A stretch of 23,339 nt of DNA, from positions 1 through 23,339 of the forward strand of contig JAFDTZ010000015.1 in assembly GCA_019594305.1 (NCBI GenBank). Reading direction: 5' to 3'. Positions 7,418 through 14,864 of this stretch are shown here, one piece after another. A model generated the notes under the pieces. It saw only the letters and a list, made by a program, of their open reading frames with translations, was not told the DNA's origin and ran no database searches. Made by a program: the position numbers and the translations under genes. The DNA comes from Thermoplasmata archaeon. Its GTDB lineage: Archaea > Thermoplasmatota > Thermoplasmata > Halarchaeoplasmatales > Halarchaeoplasmataceae. Within the stretch, counting starts at the first letter, position 1. The number at the start of each line of letters is the position of its first letter.

Positions 7418-8566
7418 ATGGCCGAAGACTACTACGAAAGGCTGGGGGTTTCCCGAGACGCCGATAAGAAACAGATAAAAAAAGCCTACCGCAAAAAGGC
7501 CAAACAGTATCATCCAGATAAGAATCCTGATGACCAGGAAGGTGCTCGGAAAAAGTTCAAGGAGATATCCGAAGCCTACGAAGTACTTATCGATGATGAA
7601 AAAAGAAAACAATACGATAAATATGGTGAGGCCGGTGTGCGCGACCAGTACTTCAGCGGCGGTGATTTTACCTGGGACGACTTTTCCCACAGAGGAGATG
7701 TAGAAGATATTTTCTCTGATTTTTTTGCCGGCGGTGGTTTCGGCGATATTTTCGGTGATCTATTCGGAAGAAGAGGTCCAATAAGATCTTCAAGAAGCCG
7801 GGCTAGGAGAGGAAATGATCTAAGGATAACTCTAGAGGTTACATTGGAGGATATAAAAAAGGGTACTGAAAAGACCATACGAATACATCGTAACGCAAGA
7901 TGTGATACATGTGGTGGTAGCGGCAGCAAAGATGGTGAGCGGAGCACATGTCCACAGTGTCAGGGAACGGGTGAGTACAGGGATGTCAGAAGACAGGGAT
8001 TCCAACAGCTAATTCGCGTATCAGCTTGTCCGAACTGTGGTGGAACCGGTGAGCACATAAAAAATCCATGTCCTACATGTGATGGTAGCGGGCGGGTAGA
8101 AAAGACTGAAACACTAAATATCAAGATACCACCCGGAGCCTATGATGGGTCGATACTTCGGATTCCCGTCAAGGGAGATGCCGGTCATAGGGGTGGTCAA
8201 GAAGGAGATATTTATGCCTATATTCATGTAAAACCTCATGATACTTTTATCCGCCGTGGTGACGATATAGTGATCAAACGATCCATTTCACTCACTCAGG
8301 CAGCATTGGGAGATACGATCAGGATACCGACACTTGACGATAAAGTGGACATGAACATACCTCCCGGTACACAGCCTGGACAAGAGTATCGTTTGAAAGG
8401 AAAGGGATTGCCAAAAAGCAGTGGGGGATACGGTAATCTTATCGTTCATATCGATGTTACAGTACCCAAGGACCTCAATTCTAGACAAAAGGAACTGTTG
8501 AAGGATTTTTCAAAAATAGAAGAAGAGAGGAAAAAAGGTTGGTTCGACAAGATGCGTAGGAAGTAG
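7418..8566 (+). CDS. dnaJ: DnaJ, Hsp40 co-chaperone (type A)
   Basis: Delivers unfolded clients to DnaK and stimulates its ATPase. The 382 residues contain all type-A parts: a J domain (1-70) with H32-P33-D34, a Gly/Phe-rich linker (about 76-120, FFAGGGFGDIFGDLFG), a zinc region (162-225) with four C-x-x-C-x-G-x-G repeats starting at C162 and ending at C218-C221, and two C-terminal beta domains. No cysteine of the zinc centres is missing. It is separated from dnaK by 40 bp with its own possible TATA box, so it may be read both with dnaK and alone. Its stop lies only 5 bp from the convergent stop of the UPF0179 gene. Confidence 0.98.
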   Translation: MAEDYYERLGVSRDADKKQIKKAYRKKAKQYHPDKNPDDQEGARKKFKEISEAYEVLIDDEKRKQYDKYGEAGVRDQYFSGGDFTWDDFSHRGDVEDIFSDFFAGGGFGDIFGDLFGRRGPIRSSRSRARRGNDLRITLEVTLEDIKKGTEKTIRIHRNARCDTCGGSGSKDGERSTCPQCQGTGEYRDVRRQGFQQLIRVSACPNCGGTGEHIKNPCPTCDGSGRVEKTETLNIKIPPGAYDGSILRIPVKGDAGHRGGQEGDIYAYIHVKPHDTFIRRGDDIVIKRSISLTQAALGDTIRIPTLDDKVDMNIPPGTQPGQEYRLKGKGLPKSSGGYGNLIVHIDVTVPKDLNSRQKELLKDFSKIEEERKKGWFDKMRRK

Positions 8567-8571
8567 ACTTT

Positions 8572-8997
8572 TCATAAAAGCTCTACTTCTTTGATATCTA
8601 AACCCTTCGGGCATTGAACTTTTTTACCTACCGATTCCACATGATATCTACCACCTGGCTCAACACCTGGGGGGTTGCAGAGATTATAGTTTTCACAATC
8701 TATATCATTGCAATTTTTACTCTCAAGTGTGGCTATCGCACCCTCTATGAGGCCTCGGGCTTTTAGTGTTGTATGTATAGGTATCTCTTCCACAACCACT
8801 ACCTTCACACTTCCGTTATGGACATCACATTCATGTGAATTTTCCCTAACCCCTGTGACCCTATACCACTTGTTCTTTTCCAAGCCACAGCATGAGTTTT
8901 TTATCTCACAACTCTGGCACCTAGAAAGGCAGCCTCCGAACGCGAACTCAAGTCCTTCTTTAGCTATTTTTTCTCCTATCAATGTTACTTCTGTCAT
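8572..8997 (-). CDS. UPF0179 family cysteine-rich protein, function unknown
   Basis: Conserved archaeal protein with no known biochemical role. The 141 residues carry ten cysteines at 23, 27, 30, 36, 37, 57, 96, 101, 107 and 129. The first group (C-x3-C-x2-C-x5-CC) and the second (C-x4-C-x5-C) suggest metal binding, either zinc or an iron-sulfur cluster. The N-terminal pattern (TLIGEKIAKEGLEFAFGG) is the family hallmark. GGAGGT at 9004-9009 gives a strong ribosome-binding site 6 nt before ATG 8997. The gene sits 14 bp behind G1P dehydrogenase, so the two are probably co-transcribed; whether this implies a role in lipid synthesis is open. No membrane segment is seen. Confidence 0.85.
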   Translation of the reverse strand: MTEVTLIGEKIAKEGLEFAFGGCLSRCQSCEIKNSCCGLEKNKWYRVTGVRENSHECDVHNGSVKVVVVEEIPIHTTLKARGLIEGAIATLESKNCNDIDCENYNLCNPPGVEPGGRYHVESVGKKVQCPKGLDIKEVELL

Positions 8998-9011
8998 ATT
9001 TTTACCTCCAT

Positions 9012-10115
9012 TTAGATTACTCCGGTCTTTCTTGCGGCCAGTTCCGCCGCATTACGATCCATCCTACCATTACCCAGGATGGTGTATCTTTCTGGTCTTA
9101 TCTCCGGCGCTCTGACCAAAGCCTCGATCAATTCGTCCTCACACAGATCGAGCCCTCTTGCGTTAGTGGGTGCTCCCACAGCTTGAAGTGCGGTTTTTAT
9201 CCCCATCCAATCTCCACCGTGCAGGTACATCATGATGATGGTTCCTACACCGCACTGTTCTCCATGAAGTGCAGGTTTCTCCACTAACTTATCGAGTGAG
9301 TGGCTGAATTTGTGCTCGCTACCGCTGGCCGGTCTTGAAGAACCGGCTATGCTCATCGCTACACTCGAACTCACAAGAGCTTTCACTACCACCCAAGCAC
9401 TCTCCTCTAAACCCGGTTTAATACTATCAGAATTATTTATCAATGAGTAAGCGGTCATCTTTGAAAGATTAGCCGCATAATGTGAATATGGTTCATTTCT
9501 CAGTTTTTTTGCAAGCAGCCAATCTTTTACCGCAGTTGAATTTGCGATAATATCCGCGCAACCTGATGCAAGCAGCCTGTAAGGACCCCTCGCGATTATA
9601 CCTGTGTCTGCCACAACTGCCAGGGGTGGGTGTGTGCCTATTGACTCTTTGTTACCATTTTTATTGATGGAAGCCCTAGCCGAAGCTATGCCATCATGGG
9701 ATGCTGCCGTTGGGACACTGATAAAGGGAATCCCTGCGTAATATGCAGAACACTTTGCAACATCTATCGGTACACCACCTCCTACTCCCAGCAGATAATC
9801 GAAACCCTCTTTAACCATAGATACGATGTTGTCCACTTCTCTTTGGGATGCATCAGATATCTCCTTAAGATCCATGTGGTATCCCATATCTTCTAGTATC
9901 TCTATCACCCTATTACCGGCAATTTTGTGTGTGGTTTTGTCACAAATCACCAGACCGTTACCTTTTAATTTAAGTTCCTTGCATGTGTCTCCAATACTTT
10001 CTAAGGCGTCATTGCCGACTACTATTAAACGAGGAAGTTCCATGCTTTTAAACTTAGTGAAACCACGGTTACTGTCTTCGTCATGTCTCGTATCTGCTGT
10101 CATTGGCATTTCCAC
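9012..10115 (-). CDS. egsA: sn-Glycerol-1-phosphate dehydrogenase (NAD(P)+)
   Basis: Reduces dihydroxyacetone phosphate to sn-glycerol 1-phosphate, the backbone of archaeal membrane lipids, and is the strongest evidence that this DNA is archaeal. Visible marks are the nucleotide-binding GVGGGVPIDVAK, the following SVPTAASHDGIAS (its Asp is a zinc ligand in the family), SEHKFSH and LHGEQCG (the zinc histidines). Length is 367 residues from GTG 10115. ATG 10109 and 10103 are alternatives. Homology clearly begins at MELPRLIVVGN, whose Met is at 10043, so the first 24 residues may be an extension or a mis-set start. It follows thi4 by 35 bp and precedes UPF0179 by 14 bp. Confidence 0.95.
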   Translation of the reverse strand: MEMPMTADTRHDEDSNRGFTKFKSMELPRLIVVGNDALESIGDTCKELKLKGNGLVICDKTTHKIAGNRVIEILEDMGYHMDLKEISDASQREVDNIVSMVKEGFDYLLGVGGGVPIDVAKCSAYYAGIPFISVPTAASHDGIASARASINKNGNKESIGTHPPLAVVADTGIIARGPYRLLASGCADIIANSTAVKDWLLAKKLRNEPYSHYAANLSKMTAYSLINNSDSIKPGLEESAWVVVKALVSSSVAMSIAGSSRPASGSEHKFSHSLDKLVEKPALHGEQCGVGTIIMMYLHGGDWMGIKTALQAVGAPTNARGLDLCEDELIEALVRAPEIRPERYTILGNGRMDRNAAELAARKTGVI

Positions 10116-10143
10116 ACTATAAGTCTCATTAACCTGTAAGGTA

Positions 10144-10153
10144 TGATATATTA
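10144..10153 (-). promoter_or_regulatory. Possible TATA box for egsA inside the end of thi4
   Basis: On the minus strand this reads TAATATATCA and overlaps the thi4 stop codon. Transcription would begin near 10123, just ahead of the GTG 10115 and ATG 10109 candidate starts. That would let lipid synthesis run independently of thi4. Confidence 0.4.
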
Positions 10154-10933
10154 CTTTCCCTTTTTTTGCAGTTCTATTCGGATCAGCTCTGCTACCTTTT
10201 TCCCCGAGAGTAACATACCTCCGAATATGGGTCCCATCCTGGGTGAGCCCATTACCGCATTAGCACACATCCCCGTAACCCATAGACCGGGGAATACCTC
10301 TTTGGTGTTATCGACAACGGTCTTTTCGCCTATTTCTGCGCACATGGAAAGTTCACCGGCAACTTTTCCGGTTTTGGTGTTCAACCGTCCTGCTTTTATC
10401 TCCACAATACGACAAACATCAGCGTCATGACCGGTAGCGTCGATCGATGCTCTTGATCTTACGGTGATGGGATCTACATGTAGTCCTGCAAGGTTTATTG
10501 GTGATGAATTTATCACGAAACCATTTACACGTCCTTGTTCAAAGAGTACATCTTCGACTGATATAAGATTGAAAAACTTGGCTCCGGCATCAACTGCTCC
10601 AGCTAGGAGTTTTGCCACGGATTCGATGGAATCCGCAGTGTGGTATCCTTCTCCTGCGTCCTCAGTGTTGATTCCCACTTTATGTAGTTCTTCCAATGAT
10701 CCTTCTTGTACAACTATAACAGGATATCCCATTCCACCGCCCCACATGCCACCTCCGGGCGATAATTTTCTTTCGAATACATTAACGTTAAAACCTTCGG
10801 ATGCCAGATAACGTGCTGCCACCAGACCGGCGGGGCCTGCGCCCGCTATTGTAACGTCGGATTCGATGCATTTCGAGAACTCTGAGAAATGGCGTTCGAT
10901 TATCTTTCGGGTTACCTCGATATCATCTATCAT
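10151..10933 (-). CDS. thi4: Thi4-type thiamine thiazole synthase (archaeal, probably sulfide-dependent)
   Basis: Makes the ADP-thiazole precursor of thiamine from NAD, glycine and a sulfur source. Over 260 residues the protein shows an N-terminal FAD/NAD-type fold (GAGPAG at 31-36), the PGGGMWGGGMGYP block (59-71), HVDP (152-155), IDATGHDADV (164-173) and the C-terminal GSPRMGPIFGGMLLSG. Fungal Thi4 donates sulfur from its own cysteine and dies after one turnover. Archaeal relatives lack that cysteine and use free sulfide catalytically. Aligned from TGHD without gaps, the fungal cysteine position here is Val177, with C174 three residues earlier. ATG 10933 lies about 25 bp from a strong TATA box, so the mRNA is probably leaderless. 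Confidence 0.93.
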   Translation of the reverse strand: MIDDIEVTRKIIERHFSEFSKCIESDVTIAGAGPAGLVAARYLASEGFNVNVFERKLSPGGGMWGGGMGYPVIVVQEGSLEELHKVGINTEDAGEGYHTADSIESVAKLLAGAVDAGAKFFNLISVEDVLFEQGRVNGFVINSSPINLAGLHVDPITVRSRASIDATGHDADVCRIVEIKAGRLNTKTGKVAGELSMCAEIGEKTVVDNTKEVFPGLWVTGMCANAVMGSPRMGPIFGGMLLSGKKVAELIRIELQKKGK

Positions 10934-10955
10934 GTTTCGATGAAAAGAGAAGACG

Positions 10956-10966
10956 TATATATATAT
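10956..10966 (-). promoter_or_regulatory. TATA box of thi4
   Basis: An 11-bp alternating TA run centred about 28 bp before ATG 10933 on the minus strand. The spacing fits a leaderless thi4 transcript. No thiamine riboswitch could be recognised, and there is no room for one if the mRNA is leaderless. Confidence 0.6.
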
Positions 10967-11013
10967 TGATGTTATGCGTGCTTGGAAACAGTGTGATATC
11001 TTAAACTATATTG

Positions 11014-11502
11014 TCACGTTACAATACGATTGTCCTCCGGAGGATACCCGTTTTCTTCCTTGGACACCTCGGGCGGTTTCGGCCTATGAATAATATACTC
11101 AAGTGCGTGATATATGCCGTTAAGTATGAGTGCGATAATTGTCAGCAATACCAGACCGGTAAGGGAAATGCTGTAAATGAACTCGTCCCCTTCCCATCCG
11201 AGGTTTATACTTGCGAATAAAACGATAAAATATATTATCGAAAGTGCAACCCTAATTATTGAGAAAACCAGGCGGTGTAACTCGCCTTTTTCATAATAAG
11301 CACTCAGACCTGCAAATATCGCAACAGGAGTACCTATCAAAATTGCATACAATACGGTACCTTCAAACAAAAAATCCATCTCAGGATGATATGCAAGCAA
11401 TATGTATACGCCCAAGGAGACGGACACCACACCCAACAAGAAGTAAATAATACCGACAAGTAAAGCTTTTACAGGGTGTCTTTCTAAATCGGAATTTACT
11501 AT
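11014..11502 (-). CDS. Small four-helix membrane protein, unknown function, apparent ATA start
   Basis: Not recognised. From the proposed start it has 162 residues: a short charged head (VNSDLERHP), four hydrophobic segments (roughly residues 12-37, 45-65, 80-100 and 108-135) and a charged cytosolic tail rich in Pro and Glu. The first normal start codon in frame is TTG 11439, which would cut the first membrane helix in half and has no ribosome-binding site. The frame stays open 21 codons further, to an ATA at 11502 that overlaps the TAG of the upstream gene (ATAG). GAGGTGA, a seven-base match to the anti-Shine-Dalgarno sequence, lies 4 nt ahead. It is coupled to the anchored protein at 11499-12635 and probably works with it. 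Confidence 0.6.
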   Translation of the reverse strand: MVNSDLERHPVKALLVGIIYFLLGVVSVSLGVYILLAYHPEMDFLFEGTVLYAILIGTPVAIFAGLSAYYEKGELHRLVFSIIRVALSIIYFIVLFASINLGWEGDEFIYSISLTGLVLLTIIALILNGIYHALEYIIHRPKPPEVSKEENGYPPEDNRIVT

Positions 11503-12635
11503 GTGCTCACCTCAGTGACATATTCCATACCGGTGTTTACTTCGTAAAATATGATGATAGCATATTCGGGAGTATCGGAGACATCGACTAGGATATTTTC
11601 CGAGTAAGATGTGTCTAGGGATACATATAGCCACCTAAATTCATAACCTATCTCCTGGTCGTGGATATTGTACACAAATATTTCCCGCCTAATAGCAAGA
11701 TCCCTTGGACTATCATTTTCAAAGTAAAGTTCTGCAGACACAGTATCATCATGACTGACAAGGTTGGATATGAATAGGTTGTTCAATGGTGCCCCCCAGC
11801 TATACGGAGTAACGTATTCGAATGAAAGGTTATTATTTGGAAAAAAAACTTGTGATATGAATTCCAAACGTTGGCTGGAGGTAATGAACAACTCCGTATC
11901 TTCTTCGCTTAGCTCGAATTCCAGTTGACTTAGCTCTCTAGTGCCCATCTCAAGTTCAAGTTGAGTACACGAAAATCTCGTTTGATGATTTTCGTCCCAC
12001 ATGGTGACTTCCACATATGCGGTATCTGAGATTATATCATTGCTTTCGATTTCAAAAGGTATATTGAGAACACTCCCCGAATCATCCAGAAGTGAGTTAA
12101 CATGTGCATCCTCGAAGAAAAACTCCAGAGTTTCTATTATTCCTTTCCATTCGATAATAGAATCATAATAAAGTTCGAGGCTGATCATCGAATATGGATA
12201 TCTTGCAGTCATACGAGAAATAATGTAGAAGGTGGTGTTCTCGAAGAAAAGGTCTTCGATTTTCAATTCTTCCTCTATCAATTCAAAGTCAATGGCGAAA
12301 TTCAGAGGAACTTCTCTATTTTCCCCGGAAGCAACAGATGGTATGTAAGTATCATCATCTACGAAAGTTACGTTGACTCCTTCGATTATAACATTTAAAT
12401 TTACATCTTCCAAATCGAATAAACCCGTGTTATTTATCCAAATAGATGTAGATACATCTATGCTATCTTCTTTAAATTCCCAACCTATCTGGTCTTTGGA
12501 TGGTATGTCAACAAATGATGCACGGTTGATGAGAGGATTTACGAAGGAAGAATAGATGCCTATAGAGGCGATAACAATGACCACAACTGAAAAAATTGCG
12601 ATAATAGTGCGAAACAACAATAATTTCCGTTCCAT
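11499..12635 (-). CDS. Membrane-anchored extracellular protein, unknown function
   Basis: Not recognised. The 378 residues begin with a single membrane helix (about 8-30, FRTIIAIFSVVVIVIASIGIY) without an obvious cleavage site. The long outer domain is rich in Asp, Glu and aromatic residues. Alternating hydrophobic strands and the repeated style of ISIWINNTGLFDLEDVNLNV and VSAELYFENDSPRDLAIRRE suggest beta-sandwich repeats of the LEA14 or Ig-like kind, possibly three. No catalytic motif or cysteine pair is visible; the one cysteine is in RFSCTQ. Start ATG 12635 lies about 30 bp behind an A/T element. The last codons overlap the proposed start of the small membrane protein, so the pair likely forms one envelope unit. 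Confidence 0.75.
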   Translation of the reverse strand: MERKLLLFRTIIAIFSVVVIVIASIGIYSSFVNPLINRASFVDIPSKDQIGWEFKEDSIDVSTSIWINNTGLFDLEDVNLNVIIEGVNVTFVDDDTYIPSVASGENREVPLNFAIDFELIEEELKIEDLFFENTTFYIISRMTARYPYSMISLELYYDSIIEWKGIIETLEFFFEDAHVNSLLDDSGSVLNIPFEIESNDIISDTAYVEVTMWDENHQTRFSCTQLELEMGTRELSQLEFELSEEDTELFITSSQRLEFISQVFFPNNNLSFEYVTPYSWGAPLNNLFISNLVSHDDTVSAELYFENDSPRDLAIRREIFVYNIHDQEIGYEFRWLYVSLDTSYSENILVDVSDTPEYAIIIFYEVNTGMEYVTEVST

Positions 12636-12660
12636 GTCTTAATATAAGTTAACGCTAGTA

Positions 12661-12673
12661 GATAAAATTTATC
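12661..12673. promoter_or_regulatory. Palindromic A/T element, probable TATA box of the anchored-protein gene
   Basis: GATAAAATTTATC has perfect 6-bp arms around one base. On the minus strand it is centred about 31 bp before ATG 12635, which suits a TATA box for a short leader. Being symmetric and in the gap between divergent genes, it could also bind a dimer. Confidence 0.4.
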
Positions 12674-12701
12674 GTTTATCCTTACAAAGCTCACAACATC
12701 C

Positions 12702-12709
12702 TTTTATAT
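12702..12709 (+). promoter_or_regulatory. TATA box of the tRNA thiolase gene
   Basis: TTTTATAT centred about 25 bp before ATG 12731, giving a leaderless transcript. No ribosome-binding site is present between the two. Confidence 0.55.
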
Positions 12710-12730
12710 CACTCCCAAGTTTCTACCACC

Positions 12731-13654
12731 ATGGAATGCGATCGATGCGGCGAGCCTGCGGTAATATTCATGAATTACAGCGGCGTCCACCTGTGTGCGG
12801 ATCATTTCATGGAATCTCTTGAAAAAAGGGTATACAAAGAATTCAGGAAACAGGTAGATATCGGTAGAGGCAAAAGTATAGCTGTGGCCGTATCAGGCGG
12901 AAAGGATTCTTTGGTCGCTCTTCGTTTGGTGAAGGATATACTCGGTGCACGTAGAGACAGCAAGGTAATGGGTATTACGATCGATGAGGGTATCTGTGGG
13001 TATAGGAACAGCAGTATTGAGATAGCAAAAGACCAATACGATGATATCGATGTAAAATATGAGATTGTGTCATTCGAAGAATCTTTTGGGCTCCCTTTGG
13101 ATGAGATGGTGAAGCGATGTGATATAAACGCGTGTTCGATATGTGGAGTTCTGAGGAGGTGGGCCATGAACCTCACCGCCAAAGAGCTGGACACAGACCT
13201 ATTAGCCACCGGCTTGAACCTTGACGATACCGCGCAGTCCGTGCTGATGAACTTCTGCAGGGGGGACATGGAGAAGATGTCCAGGATGGGTCCTCATCGT
13301 GTAGTAAAGGAGGGCTTGATCCCCAGGATCGCACCCCTTCGGACGATCCCCGAGAACGAGGTATACCTGTATGCCATGCTGAAAAAGATTCCGATTCATA
13401 CCGAAGAATGCCCTTACGCGGTTTCCGCCATTCGGGGCCTTTACAGGGATGTGATAGGCACACTCGAGGACAGCATACCCGGAACGAAATACGCCATATT
13501 GCGGTCGTACGACAAGCTGGAGGAACCACTGAGTGATAAGTACGGCGGTACGGTTAAACTGGACCAGTGCGACTTTTGCGGGGAACCGACCTTGGGGCAG
13601 GTATGTAAAGCATGCGAATTTCTAGATAGACTGGGCATTGGCGTACGACGTTGA
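12731..13654 (+). CDS. TtuA/Ncs6-family tRNA 2-thiolation protein
   Basis: ATP-pyrophosphatase that activates tRNA uridine for replacement of oxygen by sulfur; the exact position (U34 or U54) cannot be told from sequence. The 307 residues show an N-terminal zinc finger (C3, C6, H20 or C22, H25), the PP-loop SGGKDS (55-60), the cysteine trio C135, C138 and C227 that holds an iron-sulfur cluster in TtuA-type enzymes, and a C-terminal zinc finger (C280, C283, C292, C295). All expected cysteines are present. Third-position G+C jumps near codon 139, from about 43% over the preceding 90 codons to about 71% over the next 140 (hand count), as if the gene were a mosaic. It stands alone between divergent and downstream promoters. 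Confidence 0.92.
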   Translation: MECDRCGEPAVIFMNYSGVHLCADHFMESLEKRVYKEFRKQVDIGRGKSIAVAVSGGKDSLVALRLVKDILGARRDSKVMGITIDEGICGYRNSSIEIAKDQYDDIDVKYEIVSFEESFGLPLDEMVKRCDINACSICGVLRRWAMNLTAKELDTDLLATGLNLDDTAQSVLMNFCRGDMEKMSRMGPHRVVKEGLIPRIAPLRTIPENEVYLYAMLKKIPIHTEECPYAVSAIRGLYRDVIGTLEDSIPGTKYAILRSYDKLEEPLSDKYGGTVKLDQCDFCGEPTLGQVCKACEFLDRLGIGVRR

Positions 13655-13731
13655 TTGGATATGCTCATTCTTGGAGAGGGTTCTTCGTAAAAAAGGTCTA
13701 TTAGAGAATGTATTCTTCCTAAGACACCGAC

Positions 13732-13743
13732 AAATTATTTATT
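13732..13743 (+). promoter_or_regulatory. TATA box of the UDP-GlcNAc 2-epimerase gene
   Basis: AAATTATTTATT is centred about 27 bp before ATG 13765, again fitting a leaderless transcript. Upstream, AGAAT-GT-ATTCT (13705-13716) is a small inverted repeat of doubtful meaning. The rest of the 110-bp gap after the thiolase gene shows nothing. Confidence 0.5.
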
Positions 13744-13764
13744 CATGAGCCAATGACATGACAC

Positions 13765-14838
13765 ATGAAGATCGCAGTAGTCGTAGGTACCCGACCCGAG
13801 ATAATCAAGATGTCACCCGTAGTACGCGCCCTTAAGGAAAGGGATGCGGATTTCCGCCTGATACATACCGGTCAGCATTACGACCCCTATATATCCGACA
13901 TATTCTTCAAAGAACTGGGTCTACAGCGGCCCGACGTGCACCTTGCCGTGGGCAGCGGCAGCCAGGGAGAGCAGACGGGAAGGGCACTCATGGGCCTGGA
14001 GGATACCTTTAAGAAGAATGGTATCGAACTGGTCTTTGTACAGGGTGACACCAACACCGTTCTGGCTGGTGCCCTTGCAGCGGCGAAGATGGGCATAAAG
14101 GTTGGCCACGTGGAAGCGGGTCTTCGCAGCTACGACCTCAGGATGCCCGAGGAGTACAACAGGCGTCTTACGGACCATCTTTCACATCTCCTCTTCGCAC
14201 CCACGGAACAGTCCGCCGAAATACTTCGAAACGAGATGGTGCTGGGCGATATACACGTGACCGGCAATACGGTTATAGATGCGTGCATGCAGAACATGGA
14301 ATTGGCCCTGGAGAATGCGGAATTTGACTTCTACCTGCCCGGGGACTTCGTGCTGATCACCGCCCACCGGGCTGAGAACGTGGACGACAGGAACGTGCTC
14401 AGGCAGTTACTGGAGATATTCGATGGTATACCCAGGAACAAGATTTATCCTATACATCCGCGGGCGGAAAAGATGTTTAAAAAGGCCGGGCTTTACGATA
14501 GGTTGAAGAACATCAAGGGTATGTACCTTGTAAAACCCCAGGGCTACTTCGAGTTCCTCGTAATGATGAAACGTTCAAAATATATACTCACGGATTCGGG
14601 CGGTATCCAGGAAGAGGTAACTGCCCCCAGCATCAACAAAAAGGTATTCGTGCTCCGGGATTCCACGGAACGGCCGGAAGCCGTTTCCTCGGGCCATGCC
14701 CAGGTGGTTGGTACGGACCCCGATACAGTACTCGGGGCGGTCGACTATTTCGAGCAGACAAAATGGTCTCCCGGAAGTTGTCCCTACGGCGACGGAAAGG
14801 CAGGCGAACGCATAGTAGAAATAGCCATGGAGAATTGA
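13765..14838 (+). CDS. wecB: UDP-N-acetylglucosamine 2-epimerase, non-hydrolysing
   Basis: Interconverts UDP-GlcNAc and UDP-ManNAc, a precursor of surface polysaccharide or protein glycans. The 357 residues are a normal length for the family. Visible blocks are GTRPEIIKMSPV (8-19), QGDTNT with D95, VGHVEAGLRS with E117, MPEEYNRR with E129 and E130, TGNTVIDA, TAHRAEN with H201, and DSGGIQEE near the C-terminus. D95 and E117 fall at the same numbers as catalytic residues of E. coli WecB, as I recall them. The gene is G+C-rich in third positions compared with its left-hand neighbours. The ABC exporter genes follow 26 bp downstream. No dehydrogenase to make ManNAcA is in the window, so the final sugar is unknown. 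Confidence 0.95.
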   Translation: MKIAVVVGTRPEIIKMSPVVRALKERDADFRLIHTGQHYDPYISDIFFKELGLQRPDVHLAVGSGSQGEQTGRALMGLEDTFKKNGIELVFVQGDTNTVLAGALAAAKMGIKVGHVEAGLRSYDLRMPEEYNRRLTDHLSHLLFAPTEQSAEILRNEMVLGDIHVTGNTVIDACMQNMELALENAEFDFYLPGDFVLITAHRAENVDDRNVLRQLLEIFDGIPRNKIYPIHPRAEKMFKKAGLYDRLKNIKGMYLVKPQGYFEFLVMMKRSKYILTDSGGIQEEVTAPSINKKVFVLRDSTERPEAVSSGHAQVVGTDPDTVLGAVDYFEQTKWSPGSCPYGDGKAGERIVEIAMEN

Positions 14839-14864
14839 GGCTATTTCAAAGAAGAGGTTAGAAA

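Noticed and set aside
13705..13716. AGAAT-GT-ATTCT inverted repeat before the epimerase gene as an operator
   Set aside because: Five-base arms are expected by chance in A/T-rich gaps, and no regulator is adjacent.
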